From Sipunculus nudus (taxonomy: Eukaryota; Annelida; Sipuncula; Golfingiida; Sipunculidae), in NCBI GenBank assembly GCA_026874595.1, contig CM049316.1:28999339-29063338 (forward strand): a DNA stretch of 64,000 nt. Direction: 5' to 3'. A program made the translations under genes and the position numbers. The notes beneath the pieces were generated by a model. It saw nothing but the letters and a program-made list of their open reading frames with translations. It searched no databases and was not told the origin of the DNA. Shown here piece after piece: positions 1-14,824 of the stretch. Within the stretch, counting starts at the first letter, position 1; the number at the start of each line of letters is the position of its first letter.

Positions 1-660
1 AAATCATGACCATCAGTCAAGTAGTTAATGAGATATTGAAGTTTTTGTATGAAATTTTTGACTTTTCTGGGGGGTACTTTGGGGCCCCATAGCTCGAAGG
101 ATATGGGTAACAGAGACCTAATTTCTGGTTTCCAAGGAGATTTTTCATGGACCTCTCAGAATCCCAAGTTACAAGGTTCTAGGTTCAGCGGTTACGATTT
201 GTGCCTGGTTAACGGACGGACAGACGGACAGACGGACGACGGACAAAGAGTGATCGCTATAGCTCAGATGACTTTCAGTCAGCTGAGCTAAAAACTCATA
301 CATCCAACCTAATTAAGTCAGTACTCCCTTTAATGATTATGATTGTGACCATAATAGCACTAACTCATACTTGCTTAAACAACACCTCTAATTAAATGAG
401 TGGCCCCGTGTAATCTTTTGAATGTATGACACAATCAAAGTATTAGTGGGTGTCTTTGTTGTACCGGCAAAATAGATATTTGTATGTATTCGGCTGTTAC
501 CGGCTTAAGAGCCGGCTGGACTATTTCGCCTGTACCGGCAAAATAGCCACTATGTTTAAAGTTTGACAGTTGAGGCTAGTAGTCCAGGTAGTCCCACAGG
601 TGCCTATCAGGAAGATTTTAGCTTTAAGTGGAACGACCTCTGGCGGAAGGGTGATCTTAC
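1..660. repeat. Intron of the LRP-like gene with a GACGGAC-rich dispersed repeat
   Basis: Bases ~49-296 match a second copy at ~55980-56226: shared blocks include GACCTAATTTC, CAAGGAGAT, GGTTACGATTTGTGCC, a GACGGAC run and a tail AGTCAGCT(G/C)AGCTAAAAA. Bases 461-475 and 532-546 repeat GTACCGGCAAAATAG, the second as half of a near-palindrome (521-546), and CCGGCTTAAGAGCCGG is a perfect hairpin (500-515). No exon was recognised. Confidence 0.6.
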
Positions 661-860
661 CTCTTGGTCCCCAGTAATTGGGGTCGCTAGGACAGTAAGG
701 ACAGCAGCGGCCTGGGTGGAATTTTAGTAGAATCCCGCAAGGCACGGGCGGACAAATCGTCCTCTCACAGGTGGCGCCACTGCTGCACTGAGCTGCACCT
801 GGTCTGCCGCTAATACACCGACACTCCGTGCAGGGGTCTTTTCTGAACTGGTCGTACGGA
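661..860 (-). CDS. LRP-like gene exon 22: von Willebrand factor C module
   Basis: The acceptor is CCTCCAG and the donor GTAAGATC. Ten cysteines occur in VWC order: CTECRC near the start and CCPYC at the end, with four between. VWC modules in chordin- and kielin-type proteins bind BMP/TGF-beta ligands, but function cannot be assigned from one module. The exon leaves phase 1, so the gene continues to the left of this window; I saw no further exon in 1-660. Confidence 0.83.
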
Positions 861-3800
861 CTGGAGGATACATACAGTATTTCCTTATAATTAATATCAT
901 TATCCATATTAATATTTTTCTATATTCATGTTAGAGATCCCTTAATTTTGACATACACAATATTATATATAATTATATAAAATATGACCTGTGTGCGCAT
1001 ATCTGTCTTTCTTATAGAATCTTAACATTTTAGCAGCACCTCACATATTATCTGTAATATAATTTAATTATTCTTAAAATGTATGCGGTTCATGCGTTTC
1101 GCGAACGATGGTTTTGTGCGTTATTTGACCGTCTAATGTTGTTTATTGATGCTATTACCAAGCTAAACAGGTATCAGGCTAATTTAGTTATTGTTGTCAA
1201 GATGTACCTTTTATAAACATAGACCATATTGTTATGTGGTTCCTGCAACTTGCAAATACCATCTACAAATATAACCACACGGATATGATCACCTGTATAA
1301 CGACTGGTTAAATGTGCATCCGTTGTCAAATACTGGGTCAACACAGTAGCTCCGACTGGCGGTAGACGAGGCACAACATTTCTGTAGACCAGAGCAATCC
1401 GAATCCTCCGAACAGGAAGTTGATACCGAGGGCATCGGCCTGGTGCATTGTGGGCATGTTCCATCTCGAGATTCTAAATATGAGGGTTTACAATATATTA
1501 CTGTTCACATCAGATGAATGCACTCTTCGTAAAATAAATGGTCACATGACCTTATGTTACATATATTTATGTAAAACAGGAATCCATTAAGAGTTAGGTT
1601 ACAGAGATTTAAGTTTTAAATCACTAATTGGCCGGATGGTCTGTTGGAATTTGGAATGGTTGTTATTACTAAGCAAAATATAAACTGATCATGGATCTAT
1701 AACAATCGCAGCGCTATCAAAAGATTTCCCCTTACGCTGATTTACCTTTAGCCCCTTAGCAAAGCGACTTAACCAAGTGCAACCCAAGGCGTGGCCCTAG
1801 CAGCCCATGTCTTGATCATTCAGGCACCAGAGAATAAGTGACGTGTTAGCACCTTGCCCCAGAACAGTCAACTTTACCAAAGGGGATGGCTTATTAATGC
1901 GTCAGTCCACTTATAGTTAAGAAGGGTAGTAGGTAGTTCTTATGTCTTACAATTCAAAATATTACGACTTTGAAATTAAAGCTTAGAAAATATAATCAGT
2001 AAGACCATAGGATCGATTTTTTTTAAATAATTCAATAACTGACAAATATCTGCCACTGGTATTACATCTGAATAAAGCAATTCCTTTTATACTGAAAAAA
2101 AATGGAAAAAATGACAAGACTCCTGTATTTGTTCGAAAATCATAATAAACATGAGAAATAAGAATTAACAATACAAGTATAACAATAACTGATTTGGTTT
2201 GGTAAGACGTGTAAGTTTATGATATACTTACCTGTGCATTTCTCTTTATTCTTGCTCCAGACTTGCCCTTCCGGACACGCACACTTGTCACTTCCGGTGG
2301 CCCGTGTGGACGATCCTGATGGACAGGGCTTACATCGGGTATCGTCATTGTGTGGCTTATAATAGTTAGCAGTGCATTCTGTCACAAAATATACATTAAG
2401 CATGATGATTACATCGGGAATAGCATTAAAAGATTACATAATTTAGCAAATGCCCTCTATTTATATATTTCATTAACGTTATAATAATTAATGATTCTTA
2501 AAATATGCTTGTAGTTAGCCCAAAGTTGTACTATAAATTTAATGAATTCCCCAAGAAAAGAATAAGTCGAGGTTTGAGGTTCAAAAACTTTTTATCGAAA
2601 TGACAGAATAGCTAAATTAGTTAAAATAAGTTAAAATATATCAGAATTAAGATACAGTGAACTCTCGCATGACGACCACCCCGTTAACACGACCACCCCG
2701 CTAACACGACCACTTTTCGTGGTCCCAGAATTCGCTTATATAAATTATCATATAAAAAAACTTCGGTAACACGACCACCCCGCTATCACGACCAACGATC
2801 ACCTTTTTTGGTCCCGACCTTCAGATGAGCCCCCGTATCACGACCACCGGCCCGCTCATCGCCCACCTTGAACTTAGATAATAGCCCGTAATTAATTAGC
2901 CGTATCACGACCACTGGCCCGTGGCGACCGCGGCCCGTTGAGCAGTTGACAGGCTCATCGCCAAGTTTGGACTTAGATAATAGCCCGTGATCAATTAGCC
3001 GGGCACGTGGGAAAGCCCGCTTACATCTGGCCAGACGAAGTTAGGCTTGATTATAATGCCGCCCAACCTATTAGCCAGACTATACGCATTTTTTAATCCA
3101 TGGTCCGTTACATTCTTTGTTGTGTACAGCTGTTAGATTTGCATTTAGCATACTGATCAATAAGGACTTTGGCAAACATAACTGACACCCAACGTATACA
3201 GTCAGGTGAGTAAAGTAAAACCGTGACAAATCACATTCCAATGATCAAGCAGTGCCAGTTTAAATTACACTTTAGAATCTGATGTGTTCATTCTGATCTC
3301 ACTACGTGTTCGACATCAGACCATCAATGTGAACAAAACTTTTAAATCATATTCATGTTTGTTATTTATTTTTCTTAATATTTTAACTTTTCAATTAAAC
3401 AGGTACAAGAACTTAACATTTACTTGAAATACCCATTTGTTCGCCTGCGTTAATATTGCAGACTTATGTACAAGTATCCCGCTAACACGACCACCCCGCT
3501 AACACGACCACTTTGCCTGGTCCCGCAGGTGGTCGTGTTAGCGGGGTTTTACTGTACTTGTTTATGCAACTGAATGGAAACCATATATATATATATACGC
3601 TACTCTTCATTAGCGAACACTCTCAGAACCGTCGAAGCTCACAATCTATTTTGGTTTTCTACCCCAAAACAAATGTACGATTATCTATTAACTTTTCAGG
3701 AAAAGCAAACCTATGATGTTTCTAGCGAAAACGTGGGGCAGACATGTACGATGCACGTACCTGTACAGGTGTCGCCATCTGGTTGATAACCTGGCCGGCA

Positions 3801-3992
3801 CTGACACAGGAAATTTTTTGTGCCGACTTCCTGTGCACATCTTTTGTGTTCAGCGCAAGGTGGTGCGCACTTTGACGGGTCTGTCGTTTGCCATTTGGAA
3901 GCCGCTGAGGAAACAAAGAAGAACTTTATACTGAGAATTACAGCAACATATATAGCAACCTGAGGTCGTCCATGTTTAAGCGTTACATCAGA

Positions 3993-4065
<73 letters not shown>

Positions 4066-4183
4066 CCATCCATCAAGTGGCATTAATACCGTGGTAAACA
4101 GTCGATAATCTTAATATATTGGGTTACGAGTGATGCTACGAGTGATACTTGAACATATAAGAATACAATCACAAAGCAAAGTG

Positions 4184-4224
<41 letters not shown>

Positions 4225-5522
4225 TTATGATCTTCTTTTTAGAGCAATGTGTAACTTGTGGCCATACCGAACGCCTCCCAGTAATCTCATATCAGATAGT
4301 AAGATACTGTCTAAGTATAGAATACCGTTCAGCAGAAACCGTCGTGTTAAGCTAAGATTCCTTATGGGCGGATTGCGATTTTGGGAAGCGAATGAATTAT
4401 AAATTACTAAATAAATAAGGCTACATTCCCTATGCGCAGATCCTGCATGCGGAATGCGTATCCGGCAAAACGAATCGCTACATGTAGCGATTTTTGCCGG
4501 TTGCGCACGGTACACCGGAACGACACATATAAAATATGGGTTTTGCCCTGTTGGTATATATACAATCATTCAACACTATCATATATGATCTAACAGATTT
4601 ACAGTTTCAAGCGTAGACGTGTTGTCATTTTCATTTTTATCCCTGTTGTTAAATCTTCACATTTTACTTCCTCAGGCTAAAGGCTAGCCGTGATTACAAG
4701 ACTCAGTAGGCATTTATATTGGACTGGTAAACCTAACTTTGGTCGTGAAGCAAGCCATACGGGGGAACGTACTGCAAAGCCATCCATCAAGTGGTTGATA
4801 CCGTGGTAAACAGCCGATAATCTTAATATATTAGGCTACGAGTGAAGCTATGAGTGATGATTGAACATATAAGAATACAATCACAAAGCAAAGTGTAAAT
4901 TTGTCTCTATGCTAGACAGTTATTTACTGTATCGCGTTCAACTACAAGTTCGCAACTACAAGTAACTCGTACGAACCGTGCCTTTGTTCATACGGTCAGA
5001 AGTTCGGCAAACATGCGGGGGATTTTTGAATATGCTGAGCTAAAACGGAATTTTACTCTCATTTGGCAGGTGCAAAAAAGTATTCTTTACCAGCTAAAGA
5101 ATGTTCTGATTTAAATCAAGTGAAAGCGTACTGGTAGACCATGAGGCGTTCTTTAAAATGTGTTAAAATTTGTTACAGTGCATGCGGTCCTCGATACTTG
5201 ACATTAAGGAACTCGGACGAGGTAGTACAGAGGGCCGAGATGGCATTACGACTAGACACTTTCCTACATTTCTGGTTAAGCGTACCTATTCTTGCAGCGT
5301 TACAACATCAAGTTTTACACGTTTTATAGTTTTTTAGTATTACATTTGTTTATTTTTACCGTTTTTGCAGGTTTTCCCATCAGGGTTTAGACTTCTGCCT
5401 TTGGAACAAACACACTGGATGTAACTCCCTGGACCCCGCTCACACGTGTCACCACATCCGTGGTCTGGCGGACAGTCTATCAATGAAAGCAATGTGAAAC
5501 AAATATTAAATGAACTGTGAAC

Positions 5523-5581
<59 letters not shown>

Positions 5582-5764
5582 GAAAATTGGAAATAACATT
5601 TTGTAAAAAAATTGTGCAAATAGAGCATTTCTTTTCCATATACAGTATGTTCAAATGAACGGTATGTCCAATGGCTTTCCCTAATGGTCTGCTTAATGTA
5701 TATCAAACAATTTAAACTAAAATCGCAAGGAAAATCTCCGATGTTATTCTCAGATCTAAGTGGT

Positions 5765-5806
<42 letters not shown>

Positions 5807-7322
5807 AATGATACTCCCTTCATTTTTCGTTATTTTTTTTTCTGGTTCCTTCAAGAGTGTGACACATAAATAACATATATTTGGGACATGACATGATATA
5901 ATATTATGATCACACCTTGTTTTTGATATATCCCATACACCAAAAGTTGAGATGGTCGCATAAGGTAAGTTGTGATCACGTGACTTAGACCCGTGACCAG
6001 ACTCGTTGACGTCACCGTCCCGTGTAGAGGGTCTGTGTACACCAGGTGGTCGTTCAGCCTCCATACACTATGAAGATGACCGATAGATGGCGCAAGGTAC
6101 CGCAACGTGGTACATTTGTCCCCTGCATGAAAAGAGGGAAAAGTTTTGAATTATAGGATTTAAGGCGAATTATTCCTGATCTGATGACATTTTCCTAAAT
6201 AACGCACAGTAGATGGCGGCAATGAAATAGAATGGTTCACACTTGTAATATTGTTATTCAATTTTCACTACAACACTTCAAATATCATTGTTTAAATATT
6301 AATGCTACAATTGACCTTACTGTGAGAAAACAGTTTCTATCTTTTATGAGTTACAACATTATAGCTGATCAAGCATTTGTACTTGGGAAATAACTATACA
6401 GTAAAACCATTAAAAAGGTGTTATGTTTGGCGAGTGATGCTTTTCTTTAGTTATATTGAGGAAACATGTAGACCTATAAACTCAAGCGTAGATTAACTGT
6501 CATATGCCGAAAACGATAATACCCATCCGGAAGTTATCCGTGTAGAATATCTTATTTTTTTGTGTTCCCCTATTTAAAGAATATGTATATGCATATAAGA
6601 GGTTAGTAAAGTAGCATTAGAAAAGTATACGATGCGGTACTTGCAGGTAATATCACCAGCTATAAGAAAAACTGAATCACATTTAATTATTCCTGTTTTT
6701 GTAAATCTGTCAAAAAAAAATCGGTAACATGGAATACAACCTTACTCAAGAGAGAGTTTGTATAGAAATGTCCTAATCTTACTTGATTGTACGTAAAATG
6801 TAAGCTGAACCATGTTTATCTGAATCAAAGCCTGGGACCCTCCACGGGATTCCGACAGGATCAACTAACACATTACGATTCTATTCTTAAAATGTTGTAA
6901 GTGGGGATTAAAGTGACCTTATCGACTGCCTTAACTATTGCGATTATCTGTTAATATTGAAACAGTCTAGTCAAATTTGTTGTACTGAAGGGTCATCTGT
7001 CGTTTTCCGGATGAACCTAAACTGGTCTTAAATTGCAAAATAATGAACGGGTAGGATAAGTTACAGATAAAAAATCAAAAGCTTAGGTCGTCATCAGATC
7101 TTGTTCATTTGTGATCGCCCATACCTGTGACAGTGCACTGTGTCACGTGACCTGTCCCAGCGTCTCCGATGTAGATCAAGTTCCTAGTGTCGTCGATGTA
7201 GAGACCAGAAGGATCCACGAGATCCCGCCAGTAGATCAGCTGTGCTGAACTTCCGGTCGTCTGCTGTACAGGTATCCGCATCACCCTGGGCGTGGTTCCC
7301 CTCTCACTCCAGTATACTTGAC

Positions 7323-7367
<45 letters not shown>

Positions 7368-10300
7368 GAGATATGTGAATACGTATAAAAGTATTGTTTT
7401 ATCATAGTCCGTAGTTTGAGATGATTTTACATAGAGCCATTTTCGGGTATTGGTAATCAGCTATACAAAAATGTACAAAAATCATCCTGTAAAGAAATAA
7501 CATTTCAAAATGAAAAACTAGCTGTTACTATCTTGGCGCTTTTCATAGGAAGCCCAACATACAGATAATCTTTCACGCTGAAACTGGACTAAATGGCATG
7601 AAGCCTTAAAAGTCCAAATTGACTCTTAGTTTACTTTTTTATAGAGCCATTTTAGGAATTCCTGTATGTATTAGAATGAGATAATTCAATCTAGTGACCT
7701 TACCCTTTAGAATAAGCAATTCCACCAGGTTTGGTGACATTGCCGACCAAGATGACATAGTTGTCACCACGTGTTGTCATACTGGCCACGTGACCGTTAG
7801 ATTCTGTCCAGAATAGACTGTTGCCAGCGCCATCTATCGCCAGCGCCTCGATCTGGTCCTCACCCGTGTCGCGCACCAAAGTTGTCTCTCCACCGATTAG
7901 TGGCCTTTTGTGTATAGACCCACTGAAAACGTTGAATGAAAGACACAAATATCTATGCTCACATGAATACATTGCTTCATTCACCATTAATTAAAACTTT
8001 TCATCGTTTTAAAACAGATTTTCAAATTAGAACAAATTTGCCATGATTTGCAATTACCAAAATTTTTTAATCCGACTGGAATATGTCTGGATGTGTCGAC
8101 AGCATGTACTCAAGGAGCGCCTCTGGTGCAGTTAACTATCATGCTTATATCCAGGCGTGCCTGTGTTGGACACTTTAATCTAATATTTGGTGTTATAAAA
8201 CATAAGATATTGGAAAGGTTTGTCCTAACCTTGAAGCCAATAATTTTGTTCCAGTTGAGAGGGAACATTTTGAAACGCTGCAGTTAAATATACGGAGAGT
8301 ATGTTGGAAGAGAATAACATCTCCGTTATATCAGTTGTTCTCCCTTCAGCAGTGTCTGTGCACGCTACTTATTAAAGTTGTTTATATTTTTAAAACAGGA
8401 AAATCTGATATTTGTGTCATATGAATGCCATGGAAGAGGTAAACCTGTTTGCAAAATATATAACGCTCGTCTGTGCATCAAACGCTACGGCTCTGATGTT
8501 GTTGAAAAAGCTGTTTCCGGAGATAATAATGCGGGGCCGGCGGGTCACATGGGTAAGCGACACCAGGCGGATGTCCGCCATGTTCGCCACCAGCAGGAAC
8601 TCTTCGGGCTCTAAGATAGAAATATAACAACGTAAGTCCGAGCGACTCTAGGGCCGGTATTCTTTTCATATAAGACATTCAAGTGGCTCTATGTTTTATG
8701 TATACTAGCTGGCTTTTTCCACAGTGTTTTAATTACACAGAGGCCCAGCTGGGTCTAGTTTTCAATTGAAATGAATCGGATATATTTGTATATATTGAAG
8801 TCAGTGTTTGATATTATATTCTTATAAAACTTATTCTGATGTAAGAACATTTTTAAATTGAAAGACGACGTTGGAATGGTGCATGACTGATGCCTTGTTT
8901 CATACTTTAACCGATAATTGCATTGGACCCATAAAGTTTAAATGAGCAAAGCACCCTGACTGCAGTGTAAATGAATGACTAACCACGTTGCTAAAAAGTT
9001 ATCACCTTTGCACTGCTGGTTGTCCGAGGCCAGTAATTCGGGGCCATAGGTTGAACATACGCACCGCGTCTGACCGGAAGCCTTTGTTACGCATGCGTCA
9101 TCGCACCTTGATAACTCACATGGGTTTGGTTCTGTAATATATTATAATTACATGTCCTACATTCTATATTTTTATTTATTAATAGTATATATAAACCAGG
9201 CAAATGACAAAAACAAATTATAAGTGAGCTATGCGATTAAACAATATTAATGCAAATATACATCTATATACCGGTGACATGCCTACAAAATCACCATTTT
9301 CTTTTTCGTATAATTAAGCGTTTATGGTGAAATCTTTCGGCAGAGTCATTTATGTCGAACTGAAAGTACATTTTTCGTCATTCATAGAATAAATGGTCTG
9401 CTTTAAAACACTTTTGTTTTAAAACTCACTTTTCTCGTACTCCCTGGCAGGAGAGTAGGCCAGACCGGAAGGTGTGGTCACGTGGGTTAACAATGGTGTT
9501 GCATCTCCGGTGTCTGGGTGCACAGAAACGATCTCCTGTCTTTCCCAGTCACTTATATACAACGTATTCTTGAATGCGGTTATGGCATAAGGGGTCTGAA
9601 AACCGAAACATTTTTATATGCATGAGCTCACAAGGAACGCATTATTTGTACAAATATTCAAAAAGTAATTTTTATTTCATTTATTCAAGTGTTAGAAAAC
9701 CACAATTCCCTGTATGTATTTTTTTTCATAGTATAATTGTCACTTAATAGCATTATCATAAAAAATAAATGTATTCATTTCTTCAGTTTAAGTAAACCTA
9801 TTCCACGTGCGTTTGTTGTGTGATGGGTGGATTTCGTCCGGATCCCAGACTTTGCCCTGATTTGATTGGCTGGTACACGTATGGCATCATGGACTGAATT
9901 TTATCAACAACTCAGATCTAGTAATGCATGTTGTTTGTATTTTCTGCTGAAAATTTGGGACTGACAGAGGCGGAAATACTTTGCTTTTACTGAGATCTAG
10001 AATTATTAGTCACAGGGGAATTCCAAGTGTGTGACGTCACTGCCGATTTGACAGTGCTCATAGATGTGCCCATAGTTTTTGAACAAATCACACAACCTCA
10101 TGTATTTAGTGGAAAAATAGATAAAAAAATGTTTTTCCTCCAGGAATTGGGCTCATTTTATGTAAAATCTATATTAATATTTTTTTCATAAGCAATTATG
10201 TTATATGATAATATAATGAGATTTGGAATACGTTTGCTTTACCTTCAGAAAACATCATTTTAACAATTAATTTCAAATACAAAATATATTTTGTATTTTA

Positions 10301-13300
10301 TTATATCTCTCATAAATTTAATTCATATTATAAACTTAACAGTACACGACATTAAAACTGAGAAATATCCACACTTCGTAAACACTTAAATATTTGAACA
10401 TTTTAGTTGTTTCAGGTGGGAAAAGAAAAGCATTGACAGTAAAAATATGATATTACGACATAATATCCTACGGTAATACTTTTGTAAGAACTGTAGGCCT
10501 TTTTCATTCGAGTTAACTAATCTATAAAAGCGTATCGATAAAAAGGTAATTAAGACATCTGGTTTATGAATGGTGTTGGTGGTCAGAGGTATGGTTACGT
10601 CTTCAACTCTTTTATTGTAAATACTGTAAACAATCACTAATCTGAACATTCCCATGGCCTACAAAACATTCCTCGTTTGCGGGATGGTCGAGCTAAACGT
10701 CAGAAGTTCCGGTTCAGCAAATTACAAGGACATCCAGTTACCTTCAAATCCAAACCCGTCACTTCTTTCAGAAGTCCATCTTTGGCCACACGGTACAGAG
10801 CGCCATCTCGTGAGGGTCTTGGGTACCGCGGCTGGGTTCTAGTTTTGTGATGGGAATCTACGACGTATACAGTATCACCGATCTTTATGACATCGTTGGG
10901 GTTGTCGAAGTCAGAGCCGACCAACTGACCCTCATTGCCATCAAGACTGACTCGGTGCACTCCGGGTGTCTCGCCCCAGTCCGTGTAGTACAAGTATCTA
11001 AAATATGCAATGTTATAAGGTTACAATGTTGAAGGGCTATAACATTCGTATCTGATCCATTGAGGATTTAACTTGAGTCATGCTGGGTTTGTCCATGATT
11101 GACAAGACTACAGAATAAACATTTTACATGCAAACGTGGCTTAAATTAATAAATATTCATTTCATATTTTTAGTGGAAAATCCGAGAAAAATTGGCTCGA
11201 TGGTAAAAGAATGTAGAGACATTATTCAATAAGACCGAATATCTTCGCTCATAATGTAATGGCATTTGGTATACGTACGATTCAATTATTTCAACAGATA
11301 ATCTTCAGGTCCCATAGACAAGTGGACAGCGCTTTACTTTGCTTGTGGAAAGGAAACGTTAAATCAGAACCAAATGTCAATGTTTACACTGTAAAGTTAA
11401 GTTTCGATAGCAGTTTGGGAATGATTTCAGCTCTAGATTATTTACATCGAACATAATATTGTTACAGGTGTTCTATTATGTGACACGGGCATAACTCGTG
11501 TTGTTGTTGCATTCCGTACTGGTTGAACTCTCGTTGTCATGTGGGCCTTTAGTTTTCACGCCTGGTAGTGGTTCACGTGATCAGCCTGGTATGTACTTAC
11601 ACAGGGATGTCTTTCTAGAGAATTCCTGAAACGCATGTTTACTGTTGAGTAGGGTACTTTGTAGACTGTTCGGGAAGTAGAAGGTTCCCGGCTTAGGGTG
11701 TGAAGGTATATAAAGGGCTTTTTTTTTAACCAGGGGACAGACAGCAGAGCAGATACTAGCGGACGCAGAAGCGTGTGTCAGATTTTAAAGATCTTATCCG
11801 ACGAATGCGGCAATTATAGATATTTCAGGAACTTTCCTGGATTTTATACACTGGACTTCAGTTTACATTCTGTGTTGTTTCAAGAAATTTCCACTGGACT
11901 GTCATTCTCCGAGAGCTTACATTCAAAGGACTTATTTTGGTGACACTGTTGGTATTCAGGTATTGTACCATTATCTTTCTGTGTGATCGTATTGACTTGT
12001 TGCTATACCGCTGTTTCACTGTATAATTGTATTGATTTAGTGTATTGTATTGTTAGGATTGTCTTAGGAAAAAATTATAGTTATTTGTTAACAAAAAACC
12101 ACTGACTTCTTTATTCATTCCCCAAGACATTTCCCGCTGCCTAGTGTTACAGAATCTGCTTTTTCTTATCTCCATTACAAAATTTGTGTTCATCACGCAT
12201 ACGTGATCTGTTTATATTAGGTTCCGTAACAATATCTAATATTTAATATTGTTCAAACTCATGCTGCCTATTGTCTAGGTGAAAGACATCCCAAGGGATC
12301 ATATTTGTTATCAAATTTTGAGTACACGAATGAGTGTTTTGATGTATATCCCACTTCAGGCACCAAATGCAAATTTGTCCAAAGTGACAACAACATCGGT
12401 CATCGATAAACACTATAACTGAAAATGATATGTAAACCCAATGTTAGGCTCCGCCAAGAGGTTATATTTTATACTGATTCTTGAGACCACGAATGAGGGC
12501 TTTGATTTGAGTCCCACTTTGAACACCAAGTGGCGAACTGTCTTCGAAAGGAACACGGATAGGTTTCAGATAAAACATTGAAAGTTTCGAGTATGTGATA
12601 CAGTGGAATCTGTCTGAAAGATCATCTGTCTAATAATAGCACTTGTCTATTAAAGCCACCCTTCAGTGAACCGAAAGCATTTAGATTTGACCTAATTGAT
12701 CTAATAAGATCAACTGTGAATTAAGACCACTTTTGGCAAGTCCTATGTGTTGTCTTATTACGCATGTTTCACTGTATATACACACTAGCCAGGCTTCCAC
12801 GAGATCATATATTAAACTGTTTACACCAAATTTAAAATGTATTATCAAACCTGTCCTGATGGATCCAGAGCCCTCGTGGCCTTGATGCCGTGTTGATCAG
12901 GACATGTCGACCTTCCCCGTCCAGGCCGATCATCTCAATACGGTGCCACCAGTACGCCGTCCCGTCCCGGTGTACATACCCCGTGTTGGTAAAATATAGG
13001 TGCCGGCCAACAGGATCAAACACCAGACCTTGAAAACAAATGTTTCTTATTACTTAATCTTGACATCAGAATGCAGTAAAACCCCGACATTATGACCACG
13101 AATGGGACCTCGATCAAGTAGATGCACTTTCGGGGTGGTCGTCCAAGCGAGGTCGTTTATGAAGAGCAAAAAAAAAATCGGGACTGTGAACATTTTGCTG
13201 AACATTTTAAAACAAAGTTAATGATAAACAGATTCGGCTTCTGGTGAGGTTTGAATTGATACATTCGATGACAATTGTCTGTTCCGTAAAACTACGTCCC

Positions 13301-14767
13301 ATCCTTCAAGGAGTGGTATAAATTGATTTTGACTTCAACGATGGACAGCGATTACACTTTTACCTGAGCAGATTTTCAATTGTATCTGTTCACAGTTGGA
13401 TTTGTAACCAGATTCTACATGTGGCTACAGTTTTTATGTGCCCTTCCTCCTTCTAAGTTTCTGACGCTAACTTTTTTTGTAAGGATTCGGTACTGACTAA
13501 TAAAACTTTTGTATTTTGGAGCTGACCTGTATAAAGGTCTGAGTTTGAAGAGGAGGTGCTATCTTAGTGGTGTTTTAGTTTATCATTCCATAGGATTTAC
13601 CGTCAATGGATCCAATCGCATGGGACGCATTCATGAACACGCTCTGCATGCTGCCGTCAAGTTTAGATTTAAAGATCGCCTTCTCCTTTACGTCACTCCA
13701 ATAAACCATCTGAAAATATTAAGGAACTATTTAATAGTAACTGGATAAGACTAAAAAAATAAACATTAAAAAATTAACCACTTTAAATAAAGCCCTTTAC
13801 AGATGGGGTAACTTCTTTCTTAGTGGAAAGGAGTTAATACTGATATATATGAAACAATTTTAAATACAGGATATTTGCTGATTAGCTTAGGTACATTTAG
13901 TGAATATTATGTCAAGTGTAAACTTTTAGAAGTTGTGGTGACCCACACTGTCATATCACTCTTTGCCTATGCCATGGTATCATAACATAATGAATTCGAA
14001 AAAGCAATATTGTTTCCCATCCAACGCTGGACTGGCGGTCCGTGAATTGTCGCATAGCTTGAGAAGTAAATGTGGTTAAATTACTTTAACCTTTTCCGTA
14101 TTGCCCTCTCATATTCATCAGACAAATAAATAATTTGACATAATTGAAAATCAATGCAGATCCGTTGAGGGCATTACATACTATAAAGAGTTAAGAGTAC
14201 GTTAATTATAGAGTGATGGAGCATTTCTCAGGAAGTCTTACTTACGTACATACACTGTTGAATTGACAGTCTTCATTATTGTCTCTGCCAGGACGATATG
14301 TGTTCATTTTCACTCATGTGTATGTGTGGGTTTGTTTACAACACAACTTCAAACATGTAGGTCAAGTTTATACGAATTAACCAGGGAATATTGGCTAAAA
14401 AATAAGTGAATGGAGACACGGTCCCGCCTCATGCGCTGAGTACTGTGGACTGGCCACCTGTTCACACCACAGTCGAGAACCCAGCAGCTCGGAGTGATGG
14501 TGTCCAATGGTTATCTGTATCACGGATTGTGCAAACAGGCTAAAGTAAACACATCAGCACCCGGATTTCAATGTTCGCAGAGCGATTTCGAAACACGTGC
14601 TTTTAATGGTTAGGGAGCATACCACAATAGGGACCCCTACTTGGCGAAAGCATGCATCTAATGGTATACATATTTCCAGCATACAATATCTCTAACCTTT
14701 ATACAAAATAGCATTTTTCCAGCATACAAAATCTTTAACCATATATCCACCTGTAGCAACCATAGCT

Positions 14768-14824
<57 letters not shown>

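Noticed and set aside
3711-4076. 121-codon minus frame with poly Tyr-Ile
   Set aside because: Only its lower part is exon 19; the rest reads through a (TA)n tract and an intron.
4225-4569. 114-codon minus frame between the direct repeats
   Set aside because: No recognisable protein; crosses the hairpin and AT-rich repeat.
5506-6064. Arg-Glu-repeat open frames
   Set aside because: Translations of (TC)n microsatellites.
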